Source: Geobacter sp. (GTDB lineage: Bacteria > Desulfobacterota > Desulfuromonadia > Geobacterales > Geobacteraceae). Taken from it: DNA of 27,692 bases. The stretch covers positions 1 to 27,692 of the forward strand of contig RPRC01000113.1 in NCBI GenBank assembly GCA_003857395.1, read 5' to 3'. A model generated the notes under the pieces. The model did no database searches, was not told the DNA's origin, and saw only the letters and a list, made by a program, of their open reading frames with translations. This document shows, piece after piece, positions 24,896 through 27,692 of this stretch. The position numbers and the translations under genes are program-made. Position 1 is the stretch's first letter; every line of letters begins with the position of its first letter.

Positions 24896-25190
24896 GTATT
24901 TTTCCTCGCTTGTTCCCCACGGGGACATATTGTTTTGTGCCTGCGTTTATAGTCGCACGAGGAATGCCAAGACGCTATTGTATGTAATATCAATAGTTTG
25001 CTGGATTGCTCTCGGAAAAAACGTACCCTGAGGAGACGCACTGTGCCCGTGGGGGGCATTTTCGAACTTTGGGTGGTGGGGAGGGCATATATTTCGACAG
25101 GAGGCCGTTGCAGATGTTTGTGGCAGTTAACGTTACGTGTCTGGTGGTTATCTGGAGAGTGGTTACAGGAAGAGGAGACGCTGGGGATAA
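24896..25190. other. Intergenic region between sigma-54 regulator and small protein gene
   Basis: About 295 bp with no supported gene. CTATTG/CAATAG (24975-24980 with 24991-24996) forms a weak hairpin. A -24/-12 sigma-54 promoter (TGGC...TTGC on either strand) was searched for by eye and not found. Confidence 0.45.
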
Positions 25191-26558
25191 TCAGGAGCGG
25201 TAGAAATTTTTTCGCGCAATCTTCAGCAGCTTGGCTGCCTTGGATTTATTGTCATTGCATCGTTCGAGCGTGACAGCAAGGATTTGAGTTGTAAGTGCTT
25301 CGAGTGACAGTTCTGCGGTCGGCAGCCTAAGGTTGTAGCAGACCATATCTCCCGAATCAACGGCGGCGGCATGGGCAGTATTGGCAGCAAAGATACTGAA
25401 ATGGGAGGGCCGAATCAACTCATTATCGGTAAGTATTGCCGCGCGCTCAAGCATGTTGCGTAACTCCCGGACATTGCCTGGCCAGTGGTAGTTTTGCAAA
25501 AGTTCCATGGTCTTTTTGGAAATTCCGGGAAGGGGCTTCCCGAGATGTTGCCGTAACTGATCAAGTACATGTTCACACAGATGGGGAATATCTTCTCGCC
25601 GTTCCCGAAGGGGTGGAATTGTGAGGGGGAAAATATTGATGCGGTGGAAAAGGTCTTCCCGGAAACGCCCGGCAGTGACAAGTTCCGGGAGGTTCCGGTT
25701 TGTGGTCACGATGACACGGCATTCAACCGGAAGGAGATTGTTGCTGCCGATTTTCTCATATACATGCTCTTGGAGAACTCGCAGAAGCTTTGCCTGCAGG
25801 GAAAGTGGCATGTCACCAATTTCATCGAGCAGCAGGGTGCCACCCTTGGCGGCACTGAGCTTTCCTTCCCGGTCCCGGTCGGCACCTGTGAATGATCCGC
25901 GGACATGGCCGAATAGTTCGCTTTCCAGCAGATGTTCCGGGATAGCAGCACAGTTGACAGCAATAAAACTATTCGGAAGGCCTTTCCCGGCAAAATGTAT
26001 GGCGCGTGCCAGCACTTCCTTGCCGACTCCGCTTTCGCCATAGATTGCAACAGTTGTGGTATTGGCATGAACTACTCTAGCCGCCAACTCCAGTTGACCT
26101 TTCATGGAAGGATTTACCGTGACAATACTGTGGAAAGTGAATCTTTCCCGCAGAAGCTGGCGCAGCTGTTCGTTTTCACGGATAGTGTCGTGGTAATTGA
26201 GAGTCCGCTGCATAGCTATCCGCAGCGCCTCTCGGGAACAGGGTTTTTCCAAATAGTCACTTGCTCCCGACTTTATTGCCGTGATTGCACTTTGTATGCT
26301 GCCGCTTGCCGTTATTGCAATTACCGGAATGTTGTCGAACTGGCATCTGATCTGTTCGATCAGCTGAATGCCGTCCATACCTGGCATGAGGAGATCGGTA
26401 ATGACCATATCTACTGATGTATGTTGATTCAGGATTTCAAGCGCTTCACTTCCGCATGTCGCGGTAATCACCAGGAAACCATCTGTTTGTAAGTAACGCT
26501 CCATGATTTGCAGTGATATGGATTCATCGTCTACAACAAGGATTGTTTGTCGGGTCAT
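25191..26558 (-). CDS. Sigma-54-dependent response regulator (NtrC family)
   Basis: A 455-residue transcription activator. Receiver (1-120) with DD10-11, phospho-accepting Asp55 in VITDLLMP and Lys105 (EKP). AAA+ domain (about 143-375) with Walker A GESGVGKE (174-181), a sigma-54-contacting loop reading GSFTGA (221-226) instead of the usual GAFTGA, Walker B LLLDEIGD (242-249), and RFREDLFHRINIF and WPGNVRELRN further on. A Fis-type helix-turn-helix ends the protein (CNDNKSKAAKLLKIARKNFYRS), which stops about five residues earlier than usual. No kinase is adjacent in the same operon; the partner is unknown. The ribosome binding site before ATG 26558 is weak (CAGGAA). Confidence 0.92.
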   Translation of the reverse strand: MTRQTILVVDDESISLQIMERYLQTDGFLVITATCGSEALEILNQHTSVDMVITDLLMPGMDGIQLIEQIRCQFDNIPVIAITASGSIQSAITAIKSGASDYLEKPCSREALRIAMQRTLNYHDTIRENEQLRQLLRERFTFHSIVTVNPSMKGQLELAARVVHANTTTVAIYGESGVGKEVLARAIHFAGKGLPNSFIAVNCAAIPEHLLESELFGHVRGSFTGADRDREGKLSAAKGGTLLLDEIGDMPLSLQAKLLRVLQEHVYEKIGSNNLLPVECRVIVTTNRNLPELVTAGRFREDLFHRINIFPLTIPPLRERREDIPHLCEHVLDQLRQHLGKPLPGISKKTMELLQNYHWPGNVRELRNMLERAAILTDNELIRPSHFSIFAANTAHAAAVDSGDMVCYNLRLPTAELSLEALTTQILAVTLERCNDNKSKAAKLLKIARKNFYRS

Positions 26559-26694
26559 GGCACCGTTCCTGGATTTGATTTAAGAATATTATCGGCGGAA
26601 TTCCCTTGATCTAAAGAAAAATCGCTATTTCGTGTGCAGCATTTGGAAGTAGTATCCGCTTCCAATAAATCGATAGTGGCGTTTTCAATAGTGA

Positions 26695-26892
26695 GCAGAA
26701 CTGAGTTCTGCTAGTATACTTACCCTCAAGGGTGTTGCTGCGTATCTCTCGCTACCGGAAGTCTGCAGCTTTTCAGAAAAGCTGGAGCAGCAACTTTTTG
26801 ATAAGGAGGATCAGGCTTTGCTCCAGGAGAATCTGGACTCACTGAAAAAGGCCATCTGTCAGGTCCTTGTCAGTATCAAAGCCTTGACGTGA
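26695..26892 (+). pseudogene. Remnant of a C-terminal Hpt domain
   Basis: A 65-codon open frame without start codon, closed upstream by TGA at 26692-26694. Translation from about 26716 reads ILTLKGVAAYLSLPEV, then SFSEKLEQQL and SLKKAICQVL, ending KALT. This is the second half of an Hpt four-helix bundle; the phospho-accepting site HTLKG is changed to LTLKG (codon CTT at 26719-26721, one base from His CAT). It is therefore probably what is left of a hybrid kinase. It precedes an HD-GYP regulator, the same order as Hpt-tailed kinase and HD-GYP gene at 18762-23322, which supports a once complete second set. Confidence 0.65.
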
Positions 26893-26926
26893 AAGTGCCT
26901 GAGACAGACCTCCAGTACCTAGCTGC

Positions 26927-26957
26927 CCCCGCTAACTGCCGACGATAGTCAGCGGGG
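26927..26957 (+). terminator. GC-rich hairpin after the Hpt remnant
   Basis: CCCCGCT (26927-26933) pairs with AGCGGGG (26951-26957); after an A-C mismatch, ACT (26935-26937) pairs with AGT (26947-26949). A short, interrupted T stretch follows (GCTTTTCT). It lies 34 bp after the remnant's stop, consistent with an old kinase-gene terminator. Confidence 0.45.
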
Positions 26958-27124
26958 ATATGCTTTTCTCCCTCAAGATAGTCAGGTTTTTACCGAAAAG
27001 TTAGAAAAGGGAATTCTGAGAGTGTATTCCTTCCGCGGGTGAAAGTATTTTCTGCGGCACTACTGAAGCTTTCGACTTTTTAGATTCAGGTGTGTGTGAA
27101 ATAATTACTTTTTGGTGACAGGCA

Positions 27125-27692
27125 ATGATAGATAAAATAACGGTTCTCGCCGTGGATGATATCGAGCTGAACCTCAGGATCATTCGGGACGTGCTGAAGG
27201 ACCTTGGCGATATTGAGATTCTGGAAGCGCGCAATGGCAAGGAAGCTTTGAGTTGTCTGGCCCAGAGGTCTGATGTGGATATTGTACTTCTGGACCTCGA
27301 GATGCCGGTTATGAACGGCTACGAAACCTTGCGCTACCTTAAGTTTCATGACGGGTTTCGCGAGATACCCGTTATCGTCGTGACTTCGGTAAAATCAGAA
27401 GTGAAAAAAATTCTTGAAATGGGCGCCAATGACTTCATGGCGAAGCCCTATGATCCGGATGAGTTGAAGTTGCGGGTCATGAACCACGTACGGAGCAAAA
27501 AGCTCAGTGACCTGGCCCGCGACATGACCGGTGTCCTGGAAAAGGAGATCGTCAGCAAGACGACGGCCCTCCAGAAGGCCCTTTCGTTTTCAAAAGAAGC
27601 GGAGTTCGAAATCTCCCTTCGCTTGGGGAGGGCGGCTGAATACCGTGATCTCGAGACAGGCATGCATATTCGCCGCATCAGTGAAATATCCA
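27125..27692 (+). CDS. HD-GYP response regulator paralog, partial (runs off the window)
   Basis: The first 189 codons of a regulator closely similar to the gene at 18762-19910, aligning without gaps. It has a receiver with VDD (residues 10-12), LLDLEMPVM (phospho-accepting Asp58), TS and AKPYD, then the linker NHVRSKKLSDLARDM and the start of the HD-GYP domain (FEISLRLGRAAEYRDLETGMHIRRISEIS). The catalytic HD and GYP motifs lie beyond the window, so activity cannot be checked. The start is ATG 27125; TGA at 27116 closes the frame just upstream, and the ribosome binding site is poor. The Hpt remnant lies about 230 bp upstream. Confidence 0.92.
   Translation, partial: MIDKITVLAVDDIELNLRIIRDVLKDLGDIEILEARNGKEALSCLAQRSDVDIVLLDLEMPVMNGYETLRYLKFHDGFREIPVIVVTSVKSEVKKILEMGANDFMAKPYDPDELKLRVMNHVRSKKLSDLARDMTGVLEKEIVSKTTALQKALSFSKEAEFEISLRLGRAAEYRDLETGMHIRRISEIS

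Larger units (their letters stand above)
26559..27124. other. Interval with an Hpt remnant and several hairpins
   Basis: Between the sigma-54 regulator and the right-hand HD-GYP regulator. It holds TTGGAAG/CTTCCAA (26643-26649 with 26659-26665), the 8-bp hairpin at 26694-26712, the Hpt remnant (26695-26892) and the hairpin at 26927-26957. The remaining sequence shows no gene. It must contain the divergent promoters of the two flanking genes; none is convincing. Confidence 0.5.

Noticed and set aside
24896..25190. Sigma-54 promoter for the small protein gene
   Set aside because: No TGGC-N8-TTGC pattern was found by eye on either strand.

Overview
The window reads as a chromosomal segment from a GC-rich, environmental Gram-negative bacterium. 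Gene content points to the Desulfuromonadales/Geobacter side of the former Deltaproteobacteria: an arsenosugar-type radical SAM protein, a small single-domain siroheme sulfite reductase, an AspT/YidE-type permease, many multi-domain histidine kinases with lone periplasmic binding proteins, HD-GYP response regulators and a sigma-54 activator. This is inference from gene families; no rRNA or other marker gene is present, and no tRNA, CRISPR array or transposase was seen.

Left part (1-16.4 kb, metabolic). A tight three-gene operon (47-3260) encodes a flavin disulfide oxidoreductase of the MerA/Lpd superfamily, a TVP38/TMEM64 (VTT) membrane protein and ArsS. After a two-hairpin intergenic repeat comes an oxidative pentose phosphate cluster, gnd-zwf-pgl-pgi (3509-8514), which could turn glucose-6-phosphate into ribulose-5-phosphate plus reduced nicotinamide cofactor. 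Next are a dodecin, an HD-domain protein, thiol peroxidase Tpx, a CoA-binding protein, a duplicated AspT/YidE permease with RCK_C domains, a second copy of the two-hairpin repeat, a small siroheme/[4Fe-4S] reductase, and a 4-oxalocrotonate tautomerase-like protein.

Right part (14-27.7 kb, signalling, visibly more AT-rich between genes). On the minus strand lie two pairs in which a secreted solute-binding protein without any ABC permease precedes a hybrid histidine kinase. The second pair continues directly into an HD-GYP response regulator, giving a probable path from periplasmic ligand through a phosphorelay (H-D-Hpt) to cyclic-di-GMP hydrolysis. Further right are a truncated CheW, a small protein resembling NHLP/Nif11-clan leader-like proteins, a sigma-54 response regulator, a remnant of an Hpt domain whose phospho-accepting His is lost, and a close paralog of the HD-GYP regulator that runs off the window end. 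The fragments suggest a duplicated and partly decaying signalling locus.

The most interesting non-coding items are a promoter-to-terminator unit of about 69 nt at 17563-17665 with no gene inside (small RNA or attenuator leader), a 164-bp imperfect palindrome with perfect 14-bp arms right after an unrecognised gene (18267-18430), the two related two-hairpin repeats, and a GTGAGACGT-type repeat that folds back between two convergent genes.
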